From Dechloromonas sp. ZY10 (GTDB taxonomy: Bacteria; Pseudomonadota; Gammaproteobacteria; Burkholderiales; Rhodocyclaceae), in the NCBI RefSeq assembly GCF_041378895.1, contig NZ_CP144212.1, positions 3,504,928 through 3,568,927 of the forward strand: DNA of 64,000 nt. Direction: 5' to 3'. Under the pieces are notes generated by a model. The model saw nothing but the letters and a program-made list of their open reading frames with translations, was not told where the DNA came from and did not search any database. A program made the position numbers and the translations under genes. Of this stretch, positions 32,645-41,548 are shown one piece after another (position 1 is the stretch's first letter; each line of letters begins with the position of its first letter).

Positions 32645-33790
32645 CTAATGCTTTCGGCATATGTTTGCAGATTTATCACTCACATTAAGTATTTCTCTAA
32701 TTGTCGAAGAAGTTCTTGAACGCACTCTAATAGTCGTGCGACGATCAAGGCCTAATTCAGTTTCTCCGACAGAAGTACTCGTGTGAGATGGGCCAATGCT
32801 CTGCGAATGCAGCTTATTGCTTGGAATGCCATCATTCAAAAGCGAATCGAAAATGGAATCAGCTCTTTTTCGGGCAAGCCCCCAGTTGCTTGAGTACATT
32901 CGTTTTGCGCTGGGCAGTAAATCGCGGCGATCAGCGCTACTGATTACAGTGATATCGACTATGTCACCGCTATCGCGCTTAAGAATTGGTAAAAGCCGAT
33001 CAATGTGACATCGGATTGCAGGTGTAAGTACGTGTGATGCAACGTTGAATGATGGAAGGATGATTTCGGATTGTTCAAAGTCCAAAGTCTGTTCGATATG
33101 CGATTCCGTTTTCTTCTCGGAAATTTTAACGTCGGCGTTTGCCTCAAGATGAACAGATGGCTTATCTATCTTGATGAGCGAAAGTTCACGAACATCAAAT
33201 GTTACTTTGCCGATGATGGCGACACTTCCACACAGTAGTATACCTCCGGCGGCTTTCCCGCCGATTCGCCTTGAGGTTCCCACAATTAGCGCACCCATAA
33301 CTGCTGCGATTACCAAGAATGGAACTGTGCTTTGTAGAAACCCGATGTAACTGGTCGATTGGTCAAAGCTACTTATGGCATGTGCTGGAGCACTCTCGAC
33401 GTCAATGCGGGAAAACCGATGAGGGCCCCAAACCAACATACCAACAAGAACAGCAGTGCCTACCGCTGATGCTCCCTGAATTGCAGCACCAGTAGTCCAG
33501 TAAGATTCTTCAAGTTGACTGAGGGCTAGATTGTCCGACAGCAGGCCGTTTTGGGCCTCCCATTCAGCGATCCGTCGCATTTCATAACGGCGGAGCGATT
33601 GCCGGTGGGACTTACTGGGTATGAGAAAAATACTTGAGTGAAAGTCTGCTCGATCCAGGCGCTCCTTTGCATGAATAGCCTTAATCCGCTTGAATTTTCT
33701 GTGCCGATTAATGCGGAACAGCAGCCAGATCAGAAAGTATATTGATCCAGAAAGGAGTGCTGCGGTTACTAGTTTTGAGAGATCACTCAT
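32645..33790 (-). CDS. Membrane protein with C-terminal OmpA-like domain (381 aa), cassette-like
   Basis: A 381-residue protein. One membrane helix at the N-terminus (LVTAALLSGSIYFLIWLLF) is followed by a basic cytoplasmic segment, then three further hydrophobic segments (GASAVGTAVLVGMLVW, STVPFLVIAAVMGALIVG, AAGGILLCGSVAIIG), and a C-terminal domain resembling OmpA/MotB peptidoglycan binding (DIVDITVISSADRRDLLPSAKRMYSSNWGLARKRADSIFDSLLNDGI...DRRTTIRV). This layout recalls membrane components of some defence or motility systems, but I do not recognise a specific family. AT-rich codon use. It starts 50 nt after a GTTGGGC box. Confidence 0.6.
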   Translation of the reverse strand: MSDLSKLVTAALLSGSIYFLIWLLFRINRHRKFKRIKAIHAKERLDRADFHSSIFLIPSKSHRQSLRRYEMRRIAEWEAQNGLLSDNLALSQLEESYWTTGAAIQGASAVGTAVLVGMLVWGPHRFSRIDVESAPAHAISSFDQSTSYIGFLQSTVPFLVIAAVMGALIVGTSRRIGGKAAGGILLCGSVAIIGKVTFDVRELSLIKIDKPSVHLEANADVKISEKKTESHIEQTLDFEQSEIILPSFNVASHVLTPAIRCHIDRLLPILKRDSGDIVDITVISSADRRDLLPSAKRMYSSNWGLARKRADSIFDSLLNDGIPSNKLHSQSIGPSHTSTSVGETELGLDRRTTIRVRSRTSSTIREILNVSDKSANICRKH

Positions 33791-33840
33791 TGTCGCTACG
33801 GTCGCGAGATTAGTACGAGATGCAGGGGAGGCACTGTTAC

Positions 33841-33847
33841 GCCCAAC
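33841..33847 (-). other. Possible attC R' box bounding the first cassette
   Basis: GTTGGGC on the minus strand, 50 nt upstream of the 381-aa gene, repeats the R' box of the attC-like site at 32573. No matching R'' box was found within the next 140 bp, so either the preceding attC is decayed or this is chance. It is the likely cassette boundary. Confidence 0.3.
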
Positions 33848-34165
33848 GTAAATTGAACTTCAATTTTGCAGGGTTTCTCAGACTAGCAACCGGAAAATTC
33901 TCAGCCTGCACTGGTGCACTCCGTTGTTTTTCATCAAATTTACGGATGCTATCGGCCTGAATCTGATACCCAACATTCCGCCAAACCCTGCACGCACGCC
34001 ATCGTGCCATCGGCATTATATGGCTGCTTTAGGACAACACGGTCAATCGGCTTCTGGCCGGCAAGCACCTCTTTCCTCTACACCCAACGCCAATATTAGC
34101 AACTCACTTCCGCCGAGATCGGGGGCTCAATTCGCTCGAACCTCGGCAGCAGAGCCAGCCGCCGT
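33848..34165. other. Intergenic, non-coding margin of the cassette cluster
   Basis: About 318 bp with no supportable gene. A 10-bp inverted repeat TGCAGGGTTT (near 33868) / AAACCCTGCA (near 33983) and a second GTTGGGT-type box near 33968 (minus strand) are visible. Composition changes from AT-rich to GC-rich around 34100, where the core chromosome resumes. Confidence 0.4.
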
Positions 34166-34558
34166 TCAGCTCTGCTGCCAGGGCAGGCCGCGAAAGCGCC
34201 AGCCGCCCTGGGTGCCGCGATGGAATTGTTCGTCGAGCGGGCCTTCGAAGCCTTCGAGAACGTTGATCACCTGGGTAAAGCCGGCGGCTTCGAGGGCTTC
34301 GCCGGCCAGCACCGAGCGATGGCCGCTGCGGCAGAGCAGCAGTACCGGCCGGCTCAGGTCGTGGCCGACCAAGCGCCCGACCTTGGCGGCAAAGGCCGGG
34401 TCGATTTCCCAATCCGGCGCTTCCTGCCAGGCGACATGCTCGGCGCCGGGCGGATGACCGACGTACATGTGCTCGATTTCAGTACGGCAATCGACCAGAA
34501 CGGCCTGCGGCTCGGACTGGAGAAAGGCATGGGCGGCGACAGGATCAAGATGTTGCAT
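34166..34558 (-). CDS. Rhodanese-like sulfurtransferase
   Basis: A 130-residue single-domain rhodanese: AHAFLQSEPQAVLVDCRTEIEHMYVGHPPGAEHV, then the active-site loop LLLCRSGHRSVLAGEALEAAGF with the persulfide-carrying Cys, and VINVLEGFEGPLDE. Cytosolic, with no signal peptide. The start ATG at 34558 fits the domain; a longer frame to 34603 lacks a ribosome site. Other sulfur-handling genes (DsrE-like and GcvH-like) lie 1.5 kb to the right, so a sulfur-relay role is possible but not shown. Confidence 0.85.
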   Translation of the reverse strand: MQHLDPVAAHAFLQSEPQAVLVDCRTEIEHMYVGHPPGAEHVAWQEAPDWEIDPAFAAKVGRLVGHDLSRPVLLLCRSGHRSVLAGEALEAAGFTQVINVLEGFEGPLDEQFHRGTQGGWRFRGLPWQQS

Positions 34559-34647
34559 GACCGTATGGGAAAATTCGAAAGCGCCGATATTAGCGAAAAG
34601 CAAGCGACCCGGCGTAAACTGATGTCCTCTTCAGCAGGAGCCCCGCG

Positions 34648-35148
34648 ATGAAATTACCAGCCTGGATCAATACCGCCACCGCCGCCCTGGCCGCAGCGGT
34701 GCTGCCTGCCTGCGATGGCTTCAATCTGCAGGAGATCCGCCCGGGTATCACCACTCAGGCCGAAGTGCGCGCCCGCATGGGCGAACCCAGCCGGGTGCAT
34801 TGGAACGACGACGGTACCGCCGTCTGGGAGTACAACCGCCAGCCCAATGGCGTGCATTGCCACATGATCGCCTTCAACCGCGACCAGATCGTCGCCAGCG
34901 TCGAACAGGTACTGAACGAGCAAAACTATGCCCGCGTCCGCGATGGCATGAGCAAGGACGACGTTGCCCGCTTGCTCGGCGGCCCGGGCAGCAAACAGGT
35001 TTTCGCCAATCTTGGCGAGGAAATCTGGGAATGGCGGATCGAAGGATTACCGCCGCTGCCGGCGGAGGAGCATTACTTCGCCGTGCACTTCTCGCTCGCC
35101 GATGGCGGCGTCAAAAAGACCTCGAAGCGGGTCGAGCGCAAGGGCTGA
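34648..35148 (+). CDS. BamE/SmpA-like outer-membrane lipoprotein
   Basis: A 166-residue lipoprotein with signal peptide and lipobox (TAALAAAVLPAC, Cys near residue 22). The mature part holds two BamE-like repeats: IRPGITTQAEVRARMGEPSRVHWNDDGTAVWEY and VRDGMSKDDVARLLGGPGSKQVFANLGEEIWEW. True BamE has one such domain and sits in the BAM complex; this duplicated form is probably a paralogue of unclear role. It lies divergent to the rhodanese gene. Confidence 0.78.
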   Translation: MKLPAWINTATAALAAAVLPACDGFNLQEIRPGITTQAEVRARMGEPSRVHWNDDGTAVWEYNRQPNGVHCHMIAFNRDQIVASVEQVLNEQNYARVRDGMSKDDVARLLGGPGSKQVFANLGEEIWEWRIEGLPPLPAEEHYFAVHFSLADGGVKKTSKRVERKG

Positions 35149-35257
35149 ATGCAAGGCGAGCGCGCCCGGAGAGCGCGCTGGCAAGCGGCGCCCAGGGTGG
35201 CGGGGTCGCCTGCCCTGCCGCAGGCTGCGGCAAGGCGTAGCGGAGGATGACGCCCGC

Positions 35258-35440
35258 TCAGTCCTCGATCATCGAGATTTCGACCGCGCTGGCGGGGATC
35301 TGGTAATCGGCGGCCAGTTCGGACTTGGCCAGCTCGATCAGCGAGCTCATTTCCATCTGCGGAAAGCGGCGGGCACCGGAAAAGTTCTGCGGCAGGCCGG
35401 CGCGGTCCTGGGTAATGCGGTAATGCACTTTGACGTTCAT
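35258..35440 (-). CDS. Hypothetical 60-aa protein
   Basis: A 60-residue frame, MNVKVHYRITQDRAGLPQNFSG... ending SAVEISMIED, with strongly GC-biased third positions as in nearby core genes. No ribosome site is obvious and no family is recognised. The acidic end and lack of hydrophobic segment suggest a small cytosolic protein. Confidence 0.5.
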   Translation of the reverse strand: MNVKVHYRITQDRAGLPQNFSGARRFPQMEMSSLIELAKSELAADYQIPASAVEISMIED

Positions 35441-35669
35441 GATGAAAAACCCGGAAAAACAAGAATTCAGGCGCGCAGTCTAGCGCTGCGGCAATCCTTG
35501 CCAATACGGGTTTTCCACAATCAAGCCATTGTTTTTTATTGATTTTTGATAATTACAGCCGGGCCAAAACCGGCTTGGTGGCGCTGCAGCGGGGCGCCGT
35601 GGGACTCGGCGAGCCGCCTGCCTGGGCACGAGATTTTTTCCAGGCCCGAGCCAGCCGGCGCAGCTGAAC

Positions 35670-36056
35670 TCAAAAAACCTGGGTTTTCCAAGCCGGGTCG
35701 AGGCTGCGCGCGACAAAGGCAGTTGCCCCGGCATGGCGAACGCCAGCCAGCAGCGTTTCGTCAGCGGCAATCCATTGCGCCGCCGCCATCGAGCAGAGGT
35801 AGCAGCGGACGCCGGCTTGCTGCGCCTCGGCGATGAAGGCGGCAATCGACTTGTCGCTGCCCGCTGCCGGATAGGCGGCTGCAGCCACCCCGGCAACCAG
35901 CCAGCGCACCGCCGGGCCGGCGAAATGCAGTTCAACCTCGGCATCGAGCGCCCGCCCGGCCAGCGCATGCACCAAGGGCGTGGCGATCAGTTCCGGGTGC
36001 GCCGGGGTCGCCGCCCAGATCAGGAAAGCCAGTTGGCTGCGCGCCGGCTCAGACAA
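35670..36056 (-). CDS. DsrE/DsrF-like protein
   Basis: A 128-residue protein with the DsrE-fold pattern: LAFLIWAATPAHPELIATPLVHALAGRALDAEVELHFAGPAVRWL, then IAAFIAEAQQAGVRCYLCSMAAAQW with conserved-position cysteines, and a C-terminal VARSLDP. DsrE-like proteins carry sulfane sulfur on cysteine in relay systems. Its start overlaps the end of the GcvH-like gene by 8 bases, showing tight translational coupling, so the two products very likely act together. Confidence 0.65.
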   Translation of the reverse strand: MSEPARSQLAFLIWAATPAHPELIATPLVHALAGRALDAEVELHFAGPAVRWLVAGVAAAAYPAAGSDKSIAAFIAEAQQAGVRCYLCSMAAAQWIAADETLLAGVRHAGATAFVARSLDPAWKTQVF

Positions 36057-36483
36057 AGCGGGCCTCCGGCTCGATTTTCAGGATATGGGCGCGATAGGCG
36101 GCAGCGTCGAGCAAACCGTCTTTTTCGTCTTCCCAGGCGGTTGACCGTGCCTGCGCCATCCAGCCGGCGCCGTAGGGGTCGTCATTGACCAGACGCGGCC
36201 GCTCCTCGGCCTCGTCGTTGCCAGCGAGCAGCACGAAGCTGACCGGCGCATGCACCGCCAGTACCGTCTTGCGGCATTCGACCGTGCCCATGCCGCGTCC
36301 GCGTGCCACTTCGGCGCCCTTGGGTTTGCTGGTAAAGGCGATGATCTCGCCGGCAAGGAAGATACCGAAGGCGGTGGCGCCAATGCGCAGGCTGCCATCC
36401 GGCTGCGGCTGCACCCACATGTCGCTCTGCGGGCAATACAGACGATCATCGGGAATCGCACCGGAAAATGGGAGATGGGGCAT
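36049..36483 (-). CDS. GcvH-like lipoyl-carrier protein
   Basis: A 144-residue GcvH-fold protein: DDRLYCPQSDMWVQPQPDGSLRIGATAFGIFLAGEIIAFTSKPKGAEVARGRGMGTVECRKTVLAVHAPVSFVLL...NDDPYGAGWM. The lysine in VECRKT aligns with the lipoylated lysine of GcvH (ESxK). No gcvP or gcvT is near. Coupled to a DsrE-like gene, it resembles lipoate-binding proteins of sulfur-oxidising sHdr loci rather than the glycine cleavage system, although the Hdr-like subunits are not in the window. Assignment to sulfur metabolism is inference. Confidence 0.7.
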   Translation of the reverse strand: MPHLPFSGAIPDDRLYCPQSDMWVQPQPDGSLRIGATAFGIFLAGEIIAFTSKPKGAEVARGRGMGTVECRKTVLAVHAPVSFVLLAGNDEAEERPRLVNDDPYGAGWMAQARSTAWEDEKDGLLDAAAYRAHILKIEPEARFV

Positions 36484-36544
36484 CGCAATCGGCCTCTAAG
36501 GGAAAACCGCGCCCGGAACAGCAAAGGCACTCGCAAGTGCCGCC

Positions 36545-36560
36545 TGTTTCACGTGAAACG
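36545..36560. other. parS-like ParB binding site 2
   Basis: TGTTTCACGTGAAACG has the same perfect 14-bp palindromic core as the site at 21575. It sits between the GcvH-like gene and tRNA-Sec, about 27 kb from the origin-proximal end of the window. Confidence 0.85.
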
Positions 36561-36574
36561 TCGGACGGGAAAAG

Positions 36575-36670
36575 TGGCGGAAGAGAGCAGGAGTCGAACC
36601 TACCCGAACCTGTCTGACAGGTCCTGCCGGTTTTGAAGACCGGCCGCCCCACCGGGGAACGATCTCTTCC
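36575..36670 (-). tRNA. selC: tRNA-Sec(UCA)
   Basis: 96 nt with encoded CCA, longer than normal tRNAs because of an extended acceptor arm and a long variable arm (CAGGACCTGTCAGACAGG...). Acceptor GGAAGAGA / TCTCTTCC, anticodon loop CTTCAAA with anticodon TCA. It is next to selB and within the same cluster as selA and the UGA-containing fdnG. A short gap of 19 nt separates it from the selB stop, so it may be co-transcribed with selB. Confidence 0.95.
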
Positions 36671-36689
36671 ATGATGGATGGTCTCTGCA

Positions 36690-38588
36690 TCAGCCGAACT
36701 GCGCCGGCGAGCCGCGCAACACGTGAGTGTCGCGAACCCGGCGAGTGTACCCGATGCGGTCGAAGAATTCGAGGATATGGATGGCTACTTTGCGCCCGCC
36801 ACCGATTTCATCGCGCAAGGGCGCAGCGCGGGCACAACCGTCGCGAGCATTCAGCGCGGCAACGCGGCGCGCCAGATCGGCAACGGCCTCGGCGGTGAAG
36901 TAATGGTCATGCGCCACCGGGTAAGCTTCGCCGAAGCGTGCGACCCGCTTGAACAAGGCGCGCACCGTCTCCTCGCCGATGCCGGTGGCCTTGGCTACAT
37001 CGCGCACACGCGGTGGGCCGTAGGGCGTTGCCGCCAGCAAAGGCTGCAAGGTTGCCCACAACTCGCGGTCAGCCGCCGCCAATTGCACTCGGTGTTCCGG
37101 CAAATGCAGCCAAGCATGGGTCTGCGCGATCAAGCCAGCCGCCAGCGGCGCGGCCAGCAGGGCATCGAAGGCCGGCCGGGCCAGCGTCGGCAAGGTCAAT
37201 CGGCGCAAGCGGTCGCGCTCGACGCCGGGCATGTCGGGCGCCCGCTCGTGCTCGGCAGCCAGCGCAGCGAGCAGCTTGTCGGCCAAACCCTGCCACACCG
37301 CCGGCGCAAAGGCGCTGTCACCGACGACGATCAGCCCCAGTTGCCGGCACAAGGCCTGCAAGCGCTCCGGCAACAGGTTGCGGTTCTGCGCGTAGGCGCT
37401 CAGCGCCAGCCCGGCCGGCTGCTGTTCGGCGGCCAGCTGCAAGGCCCGCGCCGGGTCGGGATCGGCCAGCGCCGCGAGCAGCGCCAGGCGTTCCGGGCTG
37501 CGCTTCTTGCGCGTGGGCGGCGCAGCGTCGAGGACCACGCCACCGCCCAGCGTATGGCGGGCGCTGGCGTCGCGGAGGATGAAGCGGTCGCCGCAAAGTG
37601 CGCCGATTTCACGGTCGACCGTGATTTGCACCCAATTTTCTTCGCCCGGCGCGATTTCGTCGCCGGCGAGCAAGGCCACCCGCGCCGGCACATCCTCGGC
37701 GCCGAGGTGGCAATGCACCTGCGTCCAGTGCTTGAGCGGCGCCTGCCCGGCCAGCACCCGCACCCGCGCATCGAAACGCCGGGTCGGCGCGTGCAAGGCC
37801 GGTGCCAGCAGCCACATCCCGCGCGCGACCTCGGCCTTTTCAACGCCGGCCAGCGCCAGCGCAATCCGCTGCCCGGACTGGCCGCCTTCTGCCGCCCGGT
37901 CCTGCACGCGCAGGCTGCGCACCCGCACCGGCTGCCCGGACGGCGAAAGCAGCAGTTGATCACCGACCTGCACGCTGCCGGCAAAGGCGGTGCCGGTCAC
38001 CACCGTGCCGGCGCCACTCAGGGTAAAGCAGCGGTCCACCGCCAGCCGGAAGCCGCCGACCGGCGCCTGCTGCCCCAAGGCATCCGCCGCCATTTCGAGA
38101 TGCGCGCGCAATTCGTGAACGCCCTGCCCCTCCGGCCCGCCGCTGGCCGCCACCGGAAACAGCGGCGCAGCGGCCAGCGCGGTGCCGGCAAGCAACTCAC
38201 GAATCTCGCTTTTTGCCTGTTCCAGCCGGTCGACCGTGACCAGATCGGATTTGCTCAGCGCCACCGCCCCCTGGCGGATGCCGAGCAGCTCGACAATCTC
38301 CAGATGCTCGCGGGTCTGCGGCATCGGCCCGTCGTCGGCGGCGATCACCAGCAGCGCGAAGTCGATCCCGGTCGCCCCGGCGAGCATGTTGTGGATCAGC
38401 TTCTCGTGCCCCGGCACGTCGATGAAACCGAGCGTCTCGCCGGAAGCCAGCGGCGTGTAGGCGTAACCGAGATCAACGGTGATCCCGCGCGCCTTCTCTT
38501 CCTTCAGGCGGTCGCAATCAATGCCGGTCAGGGCTTTGACCAGCGTGGTTTTGCCGTGGTCGATGTGACCGGCGGTGCCGACGATCAT
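36690..38588 (-). CDS. selB: Selenocysteine-specific elongation factor
   Basis: 632 residues. The N-terminal GTPase has [17 protein letters not shown] (P-loop), [11 protein letters not shown] (switch I), [16 protein letters not shown] (G3) and SKSDL (G4). Domains II and III follow, and the C-terminal quarter forms winged helices that bind the SECIS hairpin ([23 protein letters not shown]..., [11 protein letters not shown]..., [16 protein letters not shown]). It delivers Sec-tRNA to UGA codons such as the one in fdnG. The start is the ATG of [13 protein letters not shown]; the longer upstream frame reads into the toxin gene. parE ends 11 nt upstream. Confidence 0.95.
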   Translation of the reverse strand: MIVGTAGHIDHGKTTLVKALTGIDCDRLKEEKARGITVDLGYAYTPLASGETLGFIDVPGHEKLIHNMLAGATGIDFALLVIAADDGPMPQTREHLEIVELLGIRQGAVALSKSDLVTVDRLEQAKSEIRELLAGTALAAAPLFPVAASGGPEGQGVHELRAHLEMAADALGQQAPVGGFRLAVDRCFTLSGAGTVVTGTAFAGSVQVGDQLLLSPSGQPVRVRSLRVQDRAAEGGQSGQRIALALAGVEKAEVARGMWLLAPALHAPTRRFDARVRVLAGQAPLKHWTQVHCHLGAEDVPARVALLAGDEIAPGEENWVQITVDREIGALCGDRFILRDASARHTLGGGVVLDAAPPTRKKRSPERLALLAALADPDPARALQLAAEQQPAGLALSAYAQNRNLLPERLQALCRQLGLIVVGDSAFAPAVWQGLADKLLAALAAEHERAPDMPGVERDRLRRLTLPTLARPAFDALLAAPLAAGLIAQTHAWLHLPEHRVQLAAADRELWATLQPLLAATPYGPPRVRDVAKATGIGEETVRALFKRVARFGEAYPVAHDHYFTAEAVADLARRVAALNARDGCARAAPLRDEIGGGRKVAIHILEFFDRIGYTRRVRDTHVLRGSPAQFG

Positions 38589-38599
38589 GCTTTTCTCAC

Positions 38600-38905
38600 T
38601 TACTGGATTGGCCAGCACTCGATAGCCGGCACGTCGCGCGCATGGTGCAAGACCCGTGCAACCACGATGCCGGTATCGTCGATGAAGTAATACAGCAGAT
38701 AGGCCGTCGCGGTCGGCCAACTACGCAAACCGGAAGCCAGCTCATCGCGCCGCCGCCCTTGGGCAGGATGCGCGAGCAAGGCCTGCGCCTCGGCAGCGAT
38801 CTGGTCGAGCAGGCGATCCGCCGCCACCGGACTCTTCTCGGCGATATACAGCCAGGCTTCCAGCAAGTCGTTTTCGGCGCTGGCCGTAAAACGCAGGGAA
38901 CTCAC
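38600..38905 (-). CDS. parE: ParE/RelE-superfamily toxin
   Basis: A 101-residue toxin: MSSLRFTASAENDLLEAWLYIAEKSPVAADRLLDQIAAEAQALLAHPAQGRRRDEL..., with the ParE-type N-terminal helices and a C-terminal strand set LRSWPTATAYLLYYFIDDTGIVVARVLH. ParE toxins usually poison gyrase. It overlaps parD by 4 bases (ATGA) and ends 11 nt before selB, so transcription of the pair probably runs into selB. Confidence 0.88.
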   Translation of the reverse strand: MSSLRFTASAENDLLEAWLYIAEKSPVAADRLLDQIAAEAQALLAHPAQGRRRDELASGLRSWPTATAYLLYYFIDDTGIVVARVLHHARDVPAIECWPIQ

Positions 38906-39177
38906 TTGGTGGCGTCACTTTCTGCCAACAGGACGCGGCCACGTTGCTTCAGTTCCGCCAGATTGAGTTCGCGTACCCGGCCAGCCGCCATATCCTCCAC
39001 ACCTGCAGCGATATCCGCCTTGAGCGCCACCAGGTTCGCCGCCTGCACGCCCTGATAGGCCTCGAACAGGCGCAAGGCTTCACGGATGACTTCACTCGCC
39101 GAACTGTAGAGGCCGGACTCGACGTGCTGACGCACGCGCTTTTCCAGTTCAGGCGGCAAGGAAACGTTGAGCGACAT
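38902..39177 (-). CDS. parD: ParD/CopG-family antitoxin
   Basis: A 91-residue antitoxin. The N-terminal ribbon-helix-helix (MSLNVSLPPELEKRVRQHVESGLYSSASEVIREALRLFE) binds DNA and likely represses the operon; the charged C-terminal tail wraps the toxin. Immediately followed by parE with a 4-base overlap. Confidence 0.9.
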   Translation of the reverse strand: MSLNVSLPPELEKRVRQHVESGLYSSASEVIREALRLFEAYQGVQAANLVALKADIAAGVEDMAAGRVRELNLAELKQRGRVLLAESDATK

Positions 39178-39210
39178 GGCAGACTCCTTCAGATGTCAGT
39201 ATTTGACATT

Positions 39211-39783
39211 CTATGCCAGTGCCGGTTCGCCAAAATAGGCTTGTGCCGCCGCCAGCGCCTCGCCATCGTCCAGCACCGCCCCCGGCGCCCCGCCTTTACC
39301 CCACAGCGGTGGCATGAACTGCATGCCGAGGAACTCGGCGCACAGGCGGTAGCTGTCGAACATCGGTTGCGCGCGCTCGCGGTTGCCGCTGGTGGCGATC
39401 ACCCACAGCCGCTTGCCGGCCATCTTTTCCTTGAAGTCGACGCCGGGCACGCGCAGCCAGGCGCTCCAGTGGTCGAGGTAGGTCTTGGCCGGCGACGGGA
39501 TCGAGAACCAATAGACCGGCGAGACGAAGACCAGGTCAGTCGCCGCCAGCGTTGCGTCAAGCAGGGTTTTCAGGTCGCCTTCGGGCAGCGGGTAGCTGCC
39601 GGCGGTGTGGCGCAGGTCGACGAAGGGCGGCAGCTCGAGCTCGGCGAGCTTGAGCCAGGTCTGCGCGCTGCCCGCCGGTAGCGCGGCGGCAGCCTGCCGG
39701 GCTAGGGTTTCGCTGTTGCCGACGTGGCCAGGTTCGCGGGTGGAGGCGTTGAGGAAGAGGAAATGCGACATGGGCAGGCTCAT
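39211..39783 (-). CDS. Flavodoxin-fold NAD(P)H-dependent oxidoreductase
   Basis: A 190-residue protein of the NADPH-dependent FMN reductase/quinone reductase type: FLFLNASTREPGHVGNSETLARQAA (FMN phosphate loop), ATDLVFVSPVYWFSIPSPAKTYLDHWSAW and GKRLWVIATSGNRE. It would reduce quinones, flavin or azo compounds. Two starts are possible (39783, 39771); neither has a strong ribosome site. It begins 12 nt after the YnfA-like gene and probably shares its message. Confidence 0.82.
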   Translation of the reverse strand: MSLPMSHFLFLNASTREPGHVGNSETLARQAAAALPAGSAQTWLKLAELELPPFVDLRHTAGSYPLPEGDLKTLLDATLAATDLVFVSPVYWFSIPSPAKTYLDHWSAWLRVPGVDFKEKMAGKRLWVIATSGNRERAQPMFDSYRLCAEFLGMQFMPPLWGKGGAPGAVLDDGEALAAAQAYFGEPALA

Positions 39784-39795
39784 TCAAAAAAGAGG

Positions 39796-40128
39796 TCAGG
39801 AGGTGGCCGGTTGCAGCGCGATGATCGCCATCCCGCACAGCGCCACGGCGGCGCCGGCAAGGTCCCAACGGCTCAGCGGCAGGCCATCGACAAAGTGCAG
39901 CCAGGCCAGCGCGACGGCGATGTACATCCCGCCGTAAGCCGCGTAGGTGCGGCCGGCGGCGCTCGGGTGCAGGGTCAGCAGCCAGGCGAACAAGGCCAGC
40001 GCCAGCCCGGCCGGCAACAACAGCCAGGCGCTACGGCCCTGCCTGAGCACCAGCCACGGCAGGTAGCAGCCGACGATCTCGGCAACCGCCGTCAGCGCAA
40101 ACAACAGGACGTAACGCAAAAACTCCAA
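39796..40128 (-). CDS. YnfA/UPF0060 family membrane protein
   Basis: A 110-residue inner-membrane protein with four hydrophobic helices ([79 protein letters not shown]). UPF0060 proteins resemble small-multidrug-resistance transporters; the substrate is unknown. The start is a TTG with GGGAG upstream ([11 protein letters not shown]), because no ATG precedes the conserved helix 1. Confidence 0.85.
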   Translation of the reverse strand: MEFLRYVLLFALTAVAEIVGCYLPWLVLRQGRSAWLLLPAGLALALFAWLLTLHPSAAGRTYAAYGGMYIAVALAWLHFVDGLPLSRWDLAGAAVALCGMAIIALQPATS

Positions 40129-40190
40129 ACGGGGCTCCCGAAACCGGCGGCAAGGCTGAAGGCGCCCGGCCGCCACGCAGTTTACCGGCC

Positions 40191-41525
40191 TCAGCCGAAC
40201 ATGTCCTCGACCATCCGGCCGTACCACTGGAAGTCCTCGGTCACCAGTTCGTCGCGGCGCAGGTTGTCGTCGTCCTGGTCCTGCACGATCAGGCCCTTGT
40301 CGTTGACCCAGTACTTGAAGCGCACCGCGATGTCCTCGCGCGGCTCGGTGTTGACCATCATGAAACAGAGGTTGTCGGGCAGCGCGTACTTCGGCTCGCG
40401 GCCCTTGACCCGCTCGGCAATGTACTTGGCGACGATGCGCGCGTGCGCGTTGGCGACGTGGCCGGCCTTGGGGTAGAAGTTGAACAGCGGCGAGACCACG
40501 CCGACCGCGTCGCCGATCACGTAAGTGTCCGGGTCGTCCTTGAGGTTGAGGAAGAAGGGATCGACACCGGCCCAGCCGGTCGGCTTGCCCTCGGCATTCT
40601 TGCCGATCACCCCGGCCTTCCACGCCATATCGCCAGCCTGGTGCGGCGCCATCAGGATCGAATGATCGAAGCGGAAATCACCAGCAGCGGTCTTGATCTT
40701 CTTGTTGAAGGGATCGACTTCCTGAATCGTCGCCTTGGGCACGTAAACGATCTGGTCCTTGTACAGATTCTCGAAGGCTTCCTTGAAGCCGCCGGTAATC
40801 GGCGCCGGGCTCGGTTTGGGGTCGAGAATGGTGATCTTGCCCTTGACCTTGCGCCGCTTGAACAAATCGGCGATCAGACAGGCGCGCTCGTAAGGCGACG
40901 GCGGGCAGCGGTGCGGCGGCGGCGGCAGGGTCATCACCAGGTCGCCGCCCTCGAAGTTCTGGATGCTCTGCTTGAGGCGGAAATGCTCGGCGTTCGGTAT
41001 ATAGGCGGCCGGGAACATCGCCTTGGTGTAGTCGGCGGCCTTGCGGTCGTTGCCGAACCAGGTTTCGTAGTTGTAGCGGATGCCGGCGCCGATGATCAGG
41101 TAGTCGTAATCGACCCAGCCCTGAGCAGTGATCACCCGCTTCTTGTCGCGCTCGAAGGCGGTGACTTCGGTCTGGACGTAGGTGTAGCCATACTTTTGCG
41201 CCACCGGCAGGTAGCTGTGGGTGAGGAACTGGGCATCGACCACGTCGACCAGCCACTTGTTGCTCATCGGGCACGAGAAGAACACCGGATTGCGTTCGAG
41301 CAGCACCACATCGAGGCTGGGATCGAGCAGGCGCAGATGCTTGGCGGCGGTGACCCCGCCCCAGCCGCCACCGCAAATCACCACCCGTTTGCCGGCAGCC
41401 TTGGGCAACAGCGGCGCGGATTGCATATTGATCAGGAAAGGCAGCGGACTGGTTGGCTGCGCGATGGCGCTGCCAACCCCGAGGGCCGCGCTGGCGGCAA
41501 GAAACTGGCGACGGTTGATCGTCAT
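40191..41525 (-). CDS. Flavocytochrome-c sulfide dehydrogenase-type flavoprotein (FccB-like)
   Basis: A 444-residue exported flavoprotein. A Tat-like signal ([20 protein letters not shown]) precedes an FAD fold: [37 protein letters not shown], then [23 protein letters not shown] with the redox Cys region typical of FCSD, and [13 protein letters not shown] for FAD binding. A second Cys lies in [21 protein letters not shown] oxidises sulfide in the periplasm with a cytochrome partner (FccA), which is not in the window. GGAG lies 6 nt before the ATG at 41525. Its place in the selenium cluster is unexplained. Confidence 0.85.
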   Translation of the reverse strand: MTINRRQFLAASAALGVGSAIAQPTSPLPFLINMQSAPLLPKAAGKRVVICGGGWGGVTAAKHLRLLDPSLDVVLLERNPVFFSCPMSNKWLVDVVDAQFLTHSYLPVAQKYGYTYVQTEVTAFERDKKRVITAQGWVDYDYLIIGAGIRYNYETWFGNDRKAADYTKAMFPAAYIPNAEHFRLKQSIQNFEGGDLVMTLPPPPHRCPPSPYERACLIADLFKRRKVKGKITILDPKPSPAPITGGFKEAFENLYKDQIVYVPKATIQEVDPFNKKIKTAAGDFRFDHSILMAPHQAGDMAWKAGVIGKNAEGKPTGWAGVDPFFLNLKDDPDTYVIGDAVGVVSPLFNFYPKAGHVANAHARIVAKYIAERVKGREPKYALPDNLCFMMVNTEPREDIAVRFKYWVNDKGLIVQDQDDDNLRRDELVTEDFQWYGRMVEDMFG

Positions 41526-41548
41526 GGTTGTCTCCATTGATGAACCGC

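Noticed and set aside
33868..33992. A MITE bounded by TGCAGGGTTT / AAACCCTGCA
   Set aside because: Only 10-bp arms, no target duplication, no second copy seen in the window.
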